Source: Oceanihabitans sp. 2_MG-2023
GTDB taxonomy: Bacteria > Bacteroidota > Bacteroidia > Flavobacteriales > Flavobacteriaceae
Length of the DNA: 64,000 nucleotides
Assembly: GCF_030547245.1 (NCBI RefSeq)
Contig: NZ_JAUOQT010000004.1
Location: forward strand, 315,001-379,000
Reading direction: 5' to 3'
In this document: in pieces, positions 40,847-50,535 of the stretch
Layout: every line of letters begins with the position of its first letter
How positions within the stretch are numbered: the first letter of the stretch is position 1
The notes under the pieces: generated by a model
Told to the model about the DNA's origin: nothing
The model's database searches: none
What the model saw: only the letters and a program-made list of their open reading frames with translations
Translations under genes and position numbers: made by a program

Positions 40847-42742
40847 ATGAATTACCAAGAATTTTATCAAAAAAGTATTCAGCATCCAAAACATTTTTGG
40901 AAAGAACAAGCAAATCAAATCGATTGGTTTAAAACACCAAATACTATCTTATCTAAAGATAAGTATAATTATAACCAATGGTTTGCAGATGGGGAGCTTA
41001 ACCTCAGTTATTTGTGTGTTGACAAGCATATTAAAGATGGTTTCGGAAACCAAAATGCACTCATTTACGACTCGCCTGTTACTAACAATAAAGAACATAT
41101 TACCTTTAATCAATTGCACCACGAAGTTTCAAAATTAGCTGGTGGATTACAAAGTTTAGGACTAGAAAAAGGGGATACTTGTATTATATATATGCCAATG
41201 ATTCCGCAAGCGCTATATAGCATGTTAGCTTGTGCAAGAATTGGTGTTATACATTCGGTAGTTTTTGGCGGATTTGCACCGCATGAATTAGCTATTCGAA
41301 TAGATGACTGTAAGCCAAAAATAATTATTACAGCATCCAACGGTATAGAAATCAATAAAATTATTCCTTATAAACCTTTTGTAGATCAAGCAATCGCTAA
41401 AGCTGAAAATAAACCTGAACGTGTTATCGTTTTCGATAGACAGTTAGGTGTAGATATTCCAAATAAAAACTACGATGTAGATTACACAACTTTAGTTGAG
41501 AAATCCCCTAAAGTAGAAGCGATATCCTTAAAAGCAACACATCCTTCTTACATATTATATACTTCTGGAACAACAGGGACTCCTAAAGGAATTATTAGAG
41601 ACACAGGAGGTTATGCAACTGCTTTAAAATTCTCTATGAAATATATTTATGGTGTAAATGAAGGCGATACCTTTTGGGCAGCAAGTGATGTTGGTTGGGT
41701 GGTAGGACATAGTTATATTGCCTACGGACCATTATTAAACAGAAATACTACAGTTTTATTTGAAGGAAAACCAATACGAACACCAGATGCATCTACTTTT
41801 TGGCGCGTGATTAGTGAACATCAAGTAAAAGTAATGTTCACTGCTCCAACAGCAATTAGAGCGATTAAAAAGGAGGATCCTAATGGTGACTTATTAAAAG
41901 CATTTGATTTATCCTGTTTAAAATATCAATTTTTAGCAGGAGAACGTTGCGATGTAGCTACACTAAATTGGACCGAAGAAAAATTGAAAGTTCCAGTAAT
42001 AGACCATTGGTGGCAAACCGAAAGTGGCTGGCCAATGTTAGCTAATATGGTTGGAGTGGCATTACAAGAAGTAAAACCAGGGTCTGCAAGTTTTCCAGTT
42101 TGCGGTTATGATATTCAAATTTTAGATGAAGATGGTGACGAAGTAGCATCTAGTGTAGAAGGTTATGTTGCTGTAAAACTACCATTGCCACCAGGTACTT
42201 TAATGAATCTTTGGGAAAACCCAGAACGTTTTAAATCTGGATATTTAGATCGTTTTCCTGGGTATTATTTTTCAGGTGATGGAGGCTATAAAGATGAAGA
42301 CGGTTATGTCTTTATAACAGGTCGTGTTGATGATATTATTAATGTTGCAGGGCATCGATTGTCCACTGCAGAAATGGAAGAAATTGTAGCATCTCACAAT
42401 GCCGTAGCAGAGTGTGCCGTATTTGGTGTGCATTGCGAAATTAAAGGCCAAAAGCCATTGGGGCTTATAGTTTTGAAGTCTGGTGAAGAAAAAATGAAAA
42501 ACCAAATTGAAACAGAAATAGTACAAGATGTACGAAGGGAAATTGGAGCAGTTGCTTCGTTTAGAGATGTTTTAGTTGTTAATCGATTGCCAAAAACCAG
42601 AAGCGGAAAAATTCTACGTAAATTGTTACGTAATATCGCAGATGAGCAACAATACAATATACCTTCAACTATTGATGATGTACATATAATTAACGAAATT
42701 GAATCTGTTTATAAAAGCCATCATATTGGAATTCACAAATAG
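40847..42742 (+). CDS. PrpE/ACSS3-like acyl-CoA synthetase
   Basis: A 631-residue AMP-forming ligase, probably converting propionate or another short-chain acid to its CoA ester. AMP-binding signature Y-T-S-G-T-T-G-T-P-K-G at residue about 238, W-W-Q-T-E-S-G-W-P-M in the substrate pocket region, and the C-terminal P-K-T-R-S-G-K-I-L-R lysine that is a usual acetylation target. The W-W-Q-T-E-S-G-W-P variant is found in propionyl-CoA synthetases and ACSS3, whereas the neighbour at 42926 has T-G-G-I-M-I-T-P like Acs. A second acetate ligase is the alternative. Confidence 0.88.
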   Translation: MNYQEFYQKSIQHPKHFWKEQANQIDWFKTPNTILSKDKYNYNQWFADGELNLSYLCVDKHIKDGFGNQNALIYDSPVTNNKEHITFNQLHHEVSKLAGGLQSLGLEKGDTCIIYMPMIPQALYSMLACARIGVIHSVVFGGFAPHELAIRIDDCKPKIIITASNGIEINKIIPYKPFVDQAIAKAENKPERVIVFDRQLGVDIPNKNYDVDYTTLVEKSPKVEAISLKATHPSYILYTSGTTGTPKGIIRDTGGYATALKFSMKYIYGVNEGDTFWAASDVGWVVGHSYIAYGPLLNRNTTVLFEGKPIRTPDASTFWRVISEHQVKVMFTAPTAIRAIKKEDPNGDLLKAFDLSCLKYQFLAGERCDVATLNWTEEKLKVPVIDHWWQTESGWPMLANMVGVALQEVKPGSASFPVCGYDIQILDEDGDEVASSVEGYVAVKLPLPPGTLMNLWENPERFKSGYLDRFPGYYFSGDGGYKDEDGYVFITGRVDDIINVAGHRLSTAEMEEIVASHNAVAECAVFGVHCEIKGQKPLGLIVLKSGEEKMKNQIETEIVQDVRREIGAVASFRDVLVVNRLPKTRSGKILRKLLRNIADEQQYNIPSTIDDVHIINEIESVYKSHHIGIHK

Positions 42743-42799
42743 TTCTCGATACAATGCTATTAAAATCGCATTACTCAAAGAGACGAGATAGTATAAAGA

Positions 42800-42910
42800 A
42801 TGAAAATGATGACGTCACATCTAGTGATTTTTGAGGAGCTAGAAAATAATATTGAGAAGCAAATAAAAGTAAAAAAAAACCACACTGCGCTTGCCAAAGT
42901 GTCTAAATAA
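42800..42910 (+). CDS. Possible micro-protein between the two synthetases
   Basis: A 36-codon ATG frame (M-K-M-M-T-S-H-L-V-I-F-E-E-L-E-N-N) ending with A-L-A-K-V-S-K, 15 bp before the Acs ATG. It is amphipathic and lysine/glutamate-rich with no membrane segment. The frame fills most of the gap and is in operon position. No homology is known to me, so it may be spurious. Confidence 0.3.
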   Translation: MKMMTSHLVIFEELENNIEKQIKVKKNHTALAKVSK

Positions 42911-42925
42911 AATAAATAACACATT

Positions 42926-44833
42926 ATGAGTAATTACCACATTAAACACCTAGAAGAATATTATCAAGTCTATAGAAAATCGGTTAGAAATCCTGAGAAT
43001 TTTTGGGAAGAAATTGCAGAAGAACATTTTCTATGGCGAAAAAAATGGGATACCGTTTTAGAATGGGATTTCTCTAAACCAGAAGTAAAATGGTTTCAAG
43101 GAGCACAACTAAATATCACCGAAAATTGTATCGATAGACATTTAGCGACTCGAGGGGATAAAACTGCTATTTTATTCGAACCAAATGATCCAAATGAAGG
43201 AGCAGAGCACATCACATATAAACAACTTCACCACCGTGTTAATAAATTTGCAAATGTTTTAAAGGAGCAAGGTGTAAAAAAAGGAGATCGCGTTTGTATT
43301 TATGTTCCAATGATTCCAGAGTTGGCAATTTCGGTTTTGGCATGTGCTAGAATAGGAGCAATTCACTCTGTCGTTTTTGCAGGTTTTTCTGCAACAGCAT
43401 TGGCAACTAGAATAAATGATAGCGATTGCAAAATGGTAATTACTAGTGATGGTTCTTATCGTGGTGCAAAAACAATTGATTTAAAAGGAATTGTAGATGA
43501 AGCTCTAGAAAGTTGCCCTGGTGTAAAAACGGTTCTGGTCGCTAAGCGAATCAATTCCGATATAAAAATGAAAGAAGGTCGTGATAAATGGCTACAACCT
43601 TTATTAGACGATGCTTCTAACCAATGTAAGGCCGAAATTATGCAAGCTGAAGATCCATTATTTATTTTATATACTTCAGGTTCTACAGGTAAACCAAAAG
43701 GAATGGTACATACCACTGCAGGTTATATGGTATACACAGCATATACGTTTAAAAATGCATTTCAATATAAAGAAAATGATGTGTATTGGTGTACAGCAGA
43801 TATTGGTTGGATTACAGGACATAGCTATATTGTTTATGGGCCATTAGCTAATGGGGCAACTAGTGTTATGTTTGAAGGGGTACCAAGTTATCCAGATTTT
43901 GGACGTTTTTGGGATATTGTAGAAAAGCACAAAGTAAATCAGTTTTACACTGCACCAACTGCAATTCGTGCCTTGGCAAAGCAAGGTGTAGAATTGGTAG
44001 AAAAATACGATTTATCCTCTCTTAAAGTTTTAGGAAGTGTTGGAGAGCCAATCAATGAAGAAGCTTGGCATTGGTATAATGATAATGTAGGTAAAGGTCA
44101 AAGTCCTATTATAGATTCTTGGTGGCAAACCGAAACTGGTGGAATTATGATTACACCAATTCCGTATGTAACACCAACAAAACCAACCTATGCAACTTTA
44201 CCTTTTATTGGTATTCAACCTTGCTTAATGAATGAAAACGGGGAAGAATTAAAAGGCAACCAAGTAGAAGGGCGTTTGTGTATTAAATTTCCTTGGCCAA
44301 GTATAGCAAGAACCATTTGGGGAAACCACCAGCGTTATAAGGACACCTATTTTTCAGCCTATGAAAACAAATATTTTACAGGGGATGGCGCATTGCGAGA
44401 TGAGGTAGGTTATTACAGAATAACTGGTAGAGTAGATGATGTTATTATTGTTTCTGGCCATAACTTGGGTACAGCTCCAATCGAAGATGCAATTAATGAA
44501 CACCCAGCTGTTTCCGAAAGTGCAATTGTAGGTTTTCCTCACGATGTAAAAGGAAGTGCACTATATGGTTATATTACATTAAAAGATGTTGGTGAAAGTA
44601 GAAATCATGATAATTTACGAATTGAAATAAACCAACTAATTTCCGATAGAATTGGTCCAATAGCAAAATTAAATAAAATACAGTTTACTAACGGGTTACC
44701 AAAAACAAGAAGTGGGAAAATTATGCGACGTATTTTACGTAAAATAGCAGAAAAGGACACTTCTAATTTAGGAGATATTAGTACCCTATTAAATCCAGAA
44801 TGTGTACAAGATATTATGGATAATGCACTTTAA
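42926..44833 (+). CDS. acs: Acetate--CoA ligase
   Basis: A 635-residue acetyl-CoA synthetase (acetate + ATP + CoA to acetyl-CoA). A10-type signatures are Y-T-S-G-S-T-G-K-P-K-G at residue about 249, W-W-Q-T-E-T-G-G-I-M-I-T-P (Trp lining the acetate pocket), Y-F-T-G-D-G-A, and P-K-T-R-S-G-K-I-M-R-R at the C-terminus, whose Lys is typically acetylated. Its start lies 15 bp after a possible micro-protein. With the upstream symporter it completes uptake and activation of acetate. Confidence 0.96.
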   Translation: MSNYHIKHLEEYYQVYRKSVRNPENFWEEIAEEHFLWRKKWDTVLEWDFSKPEVKWFQGAQLNITENCIDRHLATRGDKTAILFEPNDPNEGAEHITYKQLHHRVNKFANVLKEQGVKKGDRVCIYVPMIPELAISVLACARIGAIHSVVFAGFSATALATRINDSDCKMVITSDGSYRGAKTIDLKGIVDEALESCPGVKTVLVAKRINSDIKMKEGRDKWLQPLLDDASNQCKAEIMQAEDPLFILYTSGSTGKPKGMVHTTAGYMVYTAYTFKNAFQYKENDVYWCTADIGWITGHSYIVYGPLANGATSVMFEGVPSYPDFGRFWDIVEKHKVNQFYTAPTAIRALAKQGVELVEKYDLSSLKVLGSVGEPINEEAWHWYNDNVGKGQSPIIDSWWQTETGGIMITPIPYVTPTKPTYATLPFIGIQPCLMNENGEELKGNQVEGRLCIKFPWPSIARTIWGNHQRYKDTYFSAYENKYFTGDGALRDEVGYYRITGRVDDVIIVSGHNLGTAPIEDAINEHPAVSESAIVGFPHDVKGSALYGYITLKDVGESRNHDNLRIEINQLISDRIGPIAKLNKIQFTNGLPKTRSGKIMRRILRKIAEKDTSNLGDISTLLNPECVQDIMDNAL

Positions 44834-44911
44834 AAGTTAAATCTTTTTTTTGTATATTTATTGAAGTTAATTTTAACTATTTCTTCCTAGAAATAAATTA
44901 ATAGCATCAAA

Positions 44912-44965
44912 CTATCTGCATTCAGATAGATTCACGCGTAGAAAACTAATTTTCTGCGCGTGAAT
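44912..44965 (+). promoter_or_regulatory. Two tandem hairpins upstream of the CHAT mega-gene
   Basis: CTATCTG-CATT-CAGATAG (44912-44929) is followed directly by a 16-bp arm pair, ATTCACGCGTAGAAAA and TTTTCTGCGCGTGAAT (44930-44965) with a 4-nt loop CTAA. No T tract follows, so this is not a good terminator. The second hairpin is unusually GC-rich for this genome and may form an RNA leader or a protein-binding palindrome 35 bp before the CHAT start. Confidence 0.6.
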
Positions 44966-45000
44966 TATATGTTTTATAAAACATTAATTAGGTGCGTATT

Positions 45001-48000
45001 ATGATAAAAAAAGCAAAGTTTTACGGAAATGAAATTAAAGTGGATAATATTGATAGTATTCTACCAATAGCATTACACAATAAATTTGAATTAAAAACCA
45101 GTATTGAGGTATCTTCTAATAGATCAGAAAATAAACCAATAATTGTAGAATTTGAAGCACACGATTTGCTGGCTTTGCAATTTACAGATAATACAGAATG
45201 GATAGGGCATCCAGAAGATATTCAAGAAATATATAATGAAAAAACATTAGAAAAAAGATCTGGTGGTGACGATGATTATTTATTTGAAACTCAAATAGCA
45301 ACAGACGAAAATTCTAGAGGACTCATTAAACGCGCTTTAGTAAAGGTGTTTAGTGTTTTTAAGGCAAAAAAAGTAGCTCAAGTTTCTATGAAGATTCTTG
45401 GTCAGACTTATGATAAAAAAATTCAGCCACATCCAGGATTATATCAAGTAGATGCTAATTTTAAATTAGTGCCTTATAAAAAATCAAAACAAGATAAATA
45501 CTTAGTATTACTTCATGGTACATTATCTACTACTATTGATGCTTTTGGTAGTTTAAATAGTAGTAATACATGGCAAGAAATAATGGATATTTATGGTGAC
45601 AATATTTTAGCATTAGAACATTATACCTTATCTCATAGCCCATTGCAAAATGCATTAGATTTTTTAAAACTTTGTCCAGAAGATTGTACTATCGATATAT
45701 TAAGCCATTCTAGAGGAGGATTAATAGCAGATATTTTAGCTAAATGTGATTTTAGAAATTATATTTCTAAAGTAGGTTTTAGCGAAAATGAATTAAGTAT
45801 TCTAAAAAAAGAAGATGCGCATTCCTATAAACTAATGCAAGAAATTAATGCGCTAGTAGTAAATAAGCGAATTAAAATAGATAAAGTAGTACGAGTAGCA
45901 GCTCCAGCTAGTGGAACTACTATTCTTTCTAGAAGAGCAGATCATTTTTTTAATCTCCTTTTAAACGCTATTTCTATAGCTTTAGGTGTTAGAAATCCAA
46001 TGTATGAAGCTGTAAAATCTTTCCTTATGGAATTGATTTCTCAAAAAGAAAACCCTGAAGTATTGCCAGGATTAAATAGCATGATGCCAGAATCTTTGTT
46101 TCAAAAAATGATGAATGCGGCAGATACAATTGTTGCTGGTGATTTGTATGTTATTTCTGGAGATTCAGATGTTTCAGGAGTAAACTTTAGCTCGCTAAAA
46201 GTAATTCTTGCTAATCTTTTTTACCGAACAGCAAATGATCTTGTAGTGGATACCTATCGTATGGTTCATGGTGTACAAAGAACAAATGGGGTTCACGTTT
46301 TTCCTTCCAAAGGAAGTAATACAAATCATTTTAAATACTTTTCTAATGTAAAATCTTGCGATGCTATTATCCAGGCTTTTAACGATTCCGAACAACATCC
46401 AGCTTCTGTTTATACGAAACTTCTTAATGCAGAAAATGGAGATAGAGGAGTAATACTTGATAAGTTTTCGTTAGAAGGTTTTTCATTAAAACCAAGTAAT
46501 ATTACTCGAGATGTTGTTATTATTATTCCAGGAATTATGGGATCTACTTTAGCTACCGATGAAGATGACCAATGGGTAAACATGCGTAACATTAATAAAG
46601 GAGCTATTGTAAATGAATTAAATATTAGCTCAGATAAAGTAAAAGCTTCAGGTATTATTAAAGACTTTTATTCTAAAATAAGTGAGTATTATGCAGGTAA
46701 GTATGATGTAATAACCCTAGAGTTTGACTGGCGAAAATCTCTAAAAGGTGCTGCAAAAGAATTAAGTAGTCAATTAGAAAAGCTAATAGAATCGAATGCT
46801 AATATTAATATTATAGCGCATTCTATGGGAGGATTAGTTGCTAGACAATGCATGATGGATTTTAAAGATTTATGGGCTGCGTTTTCTGATAATAAAAAGA
46901 ATAAATTTATTATGCTTGGTACACCTTGGATGGGCTCTTATCTCATCATGGAAGTACTAACAGGTCATAGCAGACGAGTAAAACAATTAGCCGCTTTAGA
47001 CTTTAGAAATAACAAAAAAGACCTACTAAAAATTTTCTGGAAATACCCTGGAGTATTCGAGTTATTACCAATAGAAAAATATAGCAAAAGACCGTTTTGG
47101 GATCCACAGTTTTGGGCAGATTTAGATAAAGTAGCCAATTTAAAACACATGCCTCCAGCTAGTAAAAATACGAGATCGTTAAAGGAGTTTGAGAATTTTA
47201 GAATAAGCGTACTTGACTTTCTTAAAGATTTAGAAAAACAGGAAAATAAAGACTTTTTTAAAAATATATATTATGTAGCTGGAAAAGCAGACGAAACTGT
47301 TTTCGACTATACATTTAAAAGTAGATTTTTATCTAGTTATGAAAAACTAGTATATAAAGCAACCTCTTATGGCGACGGAAGTGTAACCTGGCAATCTGGA
47401 ATTCCGAAACAATTAATAGGCAGTCCAAATTTATACTATTCCAATACAACGCATGGCGAGTTAGCAAACGAGTCTTATATTTTTGATGGTCTTGAAGATA
47501 TAATCGCAACAGGAAGTACTAATAAATTAAGTACACAACAACCAAAATCTAGAAGTGGCGAAGTAATTAGCGAAGTATATAAATATGCCGAACCACTAAA
47601 CAATGAACAGGATATTATTAAAGCATTATTCGATACACAACAAGTTGCAGAAAAGGAAGCAGAAATGATTAATGTTAGCGTAATAAATGGTGATTTACGT
47701 ATCTCTTCTTATCCAGTATTGGTTGGTCATTTTTATATGGATTTAATTTTAAGCGCAGAAAAAGCATTAGATAGTTACTTAAATAGTCGCTTGTCGCAGC
47801 GTTTAGATATTGGTTATTATCCAGGTAAAGTAGGTGAAAGCGAAGTGTTTTTTAATTTAAAAACCCAACCAAAAGGAGCTGTGATTTGCGGACTAGGAAG
47901 CTCCGATACATTAACCACTTTTTTATTAGCTAAAACAGTAAAAATGGCAACCCTAAAGTACGCCATGTTTTTGCGAGATAACTATACCTTACCAGAAGCT

Positions 48001-50313
48001 AAAAAATATGCTACAGGAATTTCGGCAATATTAATAGGTATTGGTTATGGTAAATTACCGTTAGAAGATTCTCTTAAAGGTATTTTACTAGGCATATCTG
48101 CAGCAAATGCATACATAAAAGATAGAGGAGAAGGTTTAAAACAAATTAAAGATTTAGAAATTATTAACTATTACGAATCTGTAGCAAGTCAAGCATATTT
48201 CAGTTTAAGTAGAATGCAAGATAATGATAACCGAATTTTAATTAATCTAACAAAAGGTGTTTTGCGTAGAGCAGGAGCCAAAAAGAAACAACTATATTCC
48301 GATAGCAAATATAACTGGTGGTATAACCTACACATTAATGGTGTTTTAAAATCAGATAATGATAAAAATGAAAAAGACAATGTAGTAGGATTTAAATATT
48401 ATTCCTCTAATGGGTTGGCAAGAGTTGAACAAGAAATGATAGATATTGGCTTATATAAAATTAACTTTTTATTACAACAAAAATCTTATCAATCTACTTG
48501 GGACCAAAGATTATCTAAGGCATTATTTGAAATGTTAATACCTAACGAGTTTAAAAACACTTTTAGAAATCAAGCCAATATGATTATCAAGTTAGATAAA
48601 AATGCGGCACAAATACCTTGGGAACTTTTACACGATCACGAGACTGACGAAACACCAGCAGCAGTGAGTTCTAGTTTTATTAGACAACTAGTAACAGAGT
48701 ACGCAACAAACAACACTCAAGTATCCTTAAATAATAACAGTGTTTTTGTAGTTGGAGACCCAATATATAATAGTGACAATTTACCTCAATTACCAGCAGC
48801 AAAAGAAGAAGCAGAATGGGTAACCAAAAAATTAAATCAGTTTGGTTTCGAAACCAATTCTATGATTAGTGCCTCGGCAGCACCTATAATGATGGAGCTG
48901 TTTAATAAAAAATATAAGATATTACATTTTGCAGGACATGGTTTATACGATCCAGAAAATAAAGAAGTAGGTATCGCAATTGGAGATAACATTTGTATAG
49001 ATCCAGCAACCATAAACCAATTGGGGTACGTACCAGAATTTGTGTTTATTAATTGTTGTTATTCAGGTACAATAAATGTAAAAGACGAAAAATATACTAG
49101 AGAACGTTACCGATTAGCTGCAAACGTAGGAACGCAACTTATAGAAATGGGAGTAAAGGCCATTGTAATTTCAGGTTGGGCTGTCAATGATGCTGCAGCA
49201 AAAACGTTTTCCGAAGTATTTTATAAAAACATGCTCGATGGAGATATGTTTGGTAGTGCTGTACAAAAAGCAAGATTAGCATGTTATCAAAACCATTCTA
49301 ATACCAATACTTGGGGAGCATATCAATGTTACGGAAATCAGTTTTATAGATTTTTTACTAGAGGTTCTAATAAAAAAGAAGAATTCGAATATGTAATCCC
49401 TTCTCAAGTATATACAGATTTCGATAACCTTTTAATAGCGATTAGAGATCAAAAATATAACAGCAATCAAGCACTTAAAAAATTAGAATACTATTTAGAA
49501 AAAGTAGAACAAGCAAACCTACTAGACGCTAATATTTTAGAAAAAGAAGCATTAGTGTACAACGAGTTAGGCGAAACAGAAATAGCATTACAAAAATTTA
49601 AAGACCTATTTGTTTACTCAAATGGTAATTTTTCAATCGAAGCCTTAGAGCAATACTGTATTATTAAAACCAATCATTTAAATAATAAAACGCTTATAAA
49701 CGATCTTCAAGAAATCGAATTTTTAACTTTAGTAGGCAAAAACCCTTGTCGATTAAACATTGTTGGTAATGCTTACAAACTAGCATCAACACATTTAGAA
49801 TCTAAAAACAAAAAAATAGAATACCTTAAAAAAGCATTTGCAATGTATGTAGATTCGTATAAAACTTCTACCAATAAATACGATGGTAATAGCTTAGATG
49901 CTATGTCAAACCTAATATTTATAGGACATATTATAGAACTTTTAGACGACGAAAAACTAGAAGACCTAATAGCAAATAGTGGCGCTTTCGAAAACAGTGT
50001 AGACATAAAATCTTACCTAATAGATTTTCATCAAGAACTAGAAGATTATGATAAAACCGACTTAGATGTCTCTGTGCTAATTGGTATGGCAGAAGCTAAT
50101 TTCGGGCTCATGCTAATCAACAATAACTTTAAACCAAACATCGAAATAGATATTATAGACAGGTTTAAACATGTTTTTCAGCTCCTATATAGTCCACGAT
50201 ATATTAAAAATGAAATTATTCAAATCGACTTTTTACTATGTTATATAAAAGATAAAACCATTAGAGAACAATTAAAAACAATAAAATTAGAAATAGAAAA
50301 GTTGCTTAATTAG
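45001..50313 (+). CDS. CHAT caspase-like protease with two lipase domains (1770 aa)
   Basis: A very large protein. I use the ATG at 45001 (M-I-K-K-A-K); a GTG at 44992 is in frame. In order: residues about 1-160, unknown; about 165-330, an alpha/beta hydrolase (L-L-H-G-T at 170, nucleophile S237 in S-H-S-R-G-G); about 500-720, a second, LCAT-like hydrolase (I-I-P-G-I-M-G-S-T-L, S608 in A-H-S-M-G-G); about 895-1110, the middle domain typical of CHAT mega-proteins (P-V-L-V-G-H-F-Y, Y-P-G-K-V-G, A-V-I-C-G-L-G); about 1170-1455, a CHAT peptidase with H1313 (F-A-G-H-G) and C1353 (N-C-C-Y-S-G); and a helical TPR-like tail. All catalytic residues are present. It sits in an island with a strong terminator, suggesting a defence or self-killing effector; that role is inferred. 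Confidence 0.88.
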   Translation: MIKKAKFYGNEIKVDNIDSILPIALHNKFELKTSIEVSSNRSENKPIIVEFEAHDLLALQFTDNTEWIGHPEDIQEIYNEKTLEKRSGGDDDYLFETQIATDENSRGLIKRALVKVFSVFKAKKVAQVSMKILGQTYDKKIQPHPGLYQVDANFKLVPYKKSKQDKYLVLLHGTLSTTIDAFGSLNSSNTWQEIMDIYGDNILALEHYTLSHSPLQNALDFLKLCPEDCTIDILSHSRGGLIADILAKCDFRNYISKVGFSENELSILKKEDAHSYKLMQEINALVVNKRIKIDKVVRVAAPASGTTILSRRADHFFNLLLNAISIALGVRNPMYEAVKSFLMELISQKENPEVLPGLNSMMPESLFQKMMNAADTIVAGDLYVISGDSDVSGVNFSSLKVILANLFYRTANDLVVDTYRMVHGVQRTNGVHVFPSKGSNTNHFKYFSNVKSCDAIIQAFNDSEQHPASVYTKLLNAENGDRGVILDKFSLEGFSLKPSNITRDVVIIIPGIMGSTLATDEDDQWVNMRNINKGAIVNELNISSDKVKASGIIKDFYSKISEYYAGKYDVITLEFDWRKSLKGAAKELSSQLEKLIESNANINIIAHSMGGLVARQCMMDFKDLWAAFSDNKKNKFIMLGTPWMGSYLIMEVLTGHSRRVKQLAALDFRNNKKDLLKIFWKYPGVFELLPIEKYSKRPFWDPQFWADLDKVANLKHMPPASKNTRSLKEFENFRISVLDFLKDLEKQENKDFFKNIYYVAGKADETVFDYTFKSRFLSSYEKLVYKATSYGDGSVTWQSGIPKQLIGSPNLYYSNTTHGELANESYIFDGLEDIIATGSTNKLSTQQPKSRSGEVISEVYKYAEPLNNEQDIIKALFDTQQVAEKEAEMINVSVINGDLRISSYPVLVGHFYMDLILSAEKALDSYLNSRLSQRLDIGYYPGKVGESEVFFNLKTQPKGAVICGLGSSDTLTTFLLAKTVKMATLKYAMFLRDNYTLPEAKKYATGISAILIGIGYGKLPLEDSLKGILLGISAANAYIKDRGEGLKQIKDLEIINYYESVASQAYFSLSRMQDNDNRILINLTKGVLRRAGAKKKQLYSDSKYNWWYNLHINGVLKSDNDKNEKDNVVGFKYYSSNGLARVEQEMIDIGLYKINFLLQQKSYQSTWDQRLSKALFEMLIPNEFKNTFRNQANMIIKLDKNAAQIPWELLHDHETDETPAAVSSSFIRQLVTEYATNNTQVSLNNNSVFVVGDPIYNSDNLPQLPAAKEEAEWVTKKLNQFGFETNSMISASAAPIMMELFNKKYKILHFAGHGLYDPENKEVGIAIGDNICIDPATINQLGYVPEFVFINCCYSGTINVKDEKYTRERYRLAANVGTQLIEMGVKAIVISGWAVNDAAAKTFSEVFYKNMLDGDMFGSAVQKARLACYQNHSNTNTWGAYQCYGNQFYRFFTRGSNKKEEFEYVIPSQVYTDFDNLLIAIRDQKYNSNQALKKLEYYLEKVEQANLLDANILEKEALVYNELGETEIALQKFKDLFVYSNGNFSIEALEQYCIIKTNHLNNKTLINDLQEIEFLTLVGKNPCRLNIVGNAYKLASTHLESKNKKIEYLKKAFAMYVDSYKTSTNKYDGNSLDAMSNLIFIGHIIELLDDEKLEDLIANSGAFENSVDIKSYLIDFHQELEDYDKTDLDVSVLIGMAEANFGLMLINNNFKPNIEIDIIDRFKHVFQLLYSPRYIKNEIIQIDFLLCYIKDKTIREQLKTIKLEIEKLLN

Positions 50314-50315
50314 TT

Positions 50316-50408
50316 GGGCATTTCACTTTTTCGCTAAAGCTACAAACTGTCGGGCTTTCACTACTCGCTCTCTGCGAGGAGCTCAAACACGCGTTCAATC
50401 CCTAATGC
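50316..50408 (+). repeat. Interspersed palindromic element, copy 3
   Basis: From GGGCATTTCACTTTTTCGC to CAATCCCTAATGC. The core is GCTC-TCTGCGAG-GAGC with the conserved flanks GTCGGGCTTTCACTACTC and CAAACACGCGTTC. It lies 2 bp after the CHAT stop and before its terminator. Confidence 0.7.
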
Positions 50409-50436
50409 GAAAACAACCTCTTTCTTAAAAACAAAA

Positions 50437-50482
50437 AACCTTGCGATTTTATGCTTATAAAAGTATAAAATCGTAAGGTTTT
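50437..50482 (+). terminator. Strong terminator after the CHAT gene region
   Basis: A long stem, AAAACCTTGCGATTTTAT/ATAAAATCGTAAGGTTTT (one mismatch), with a 12-nt loop. It ends transcription between the CHAT gene and the Crp-like gene. Confidence 0.85.
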
Positions 50483-50535
50483 CATTTAAACTATAAAATT
50501 AAATAACGTTCTTTGCTACACACAAAAAATAGTGC

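Noticed and set aside
42743-42799. Fragment with TTCTCGATACAAT and ATTACTCAAAGAGACGAG as a fifth palindromic repeat
   Set aside because: Only short pieces resemble the family and neither end motif is present.
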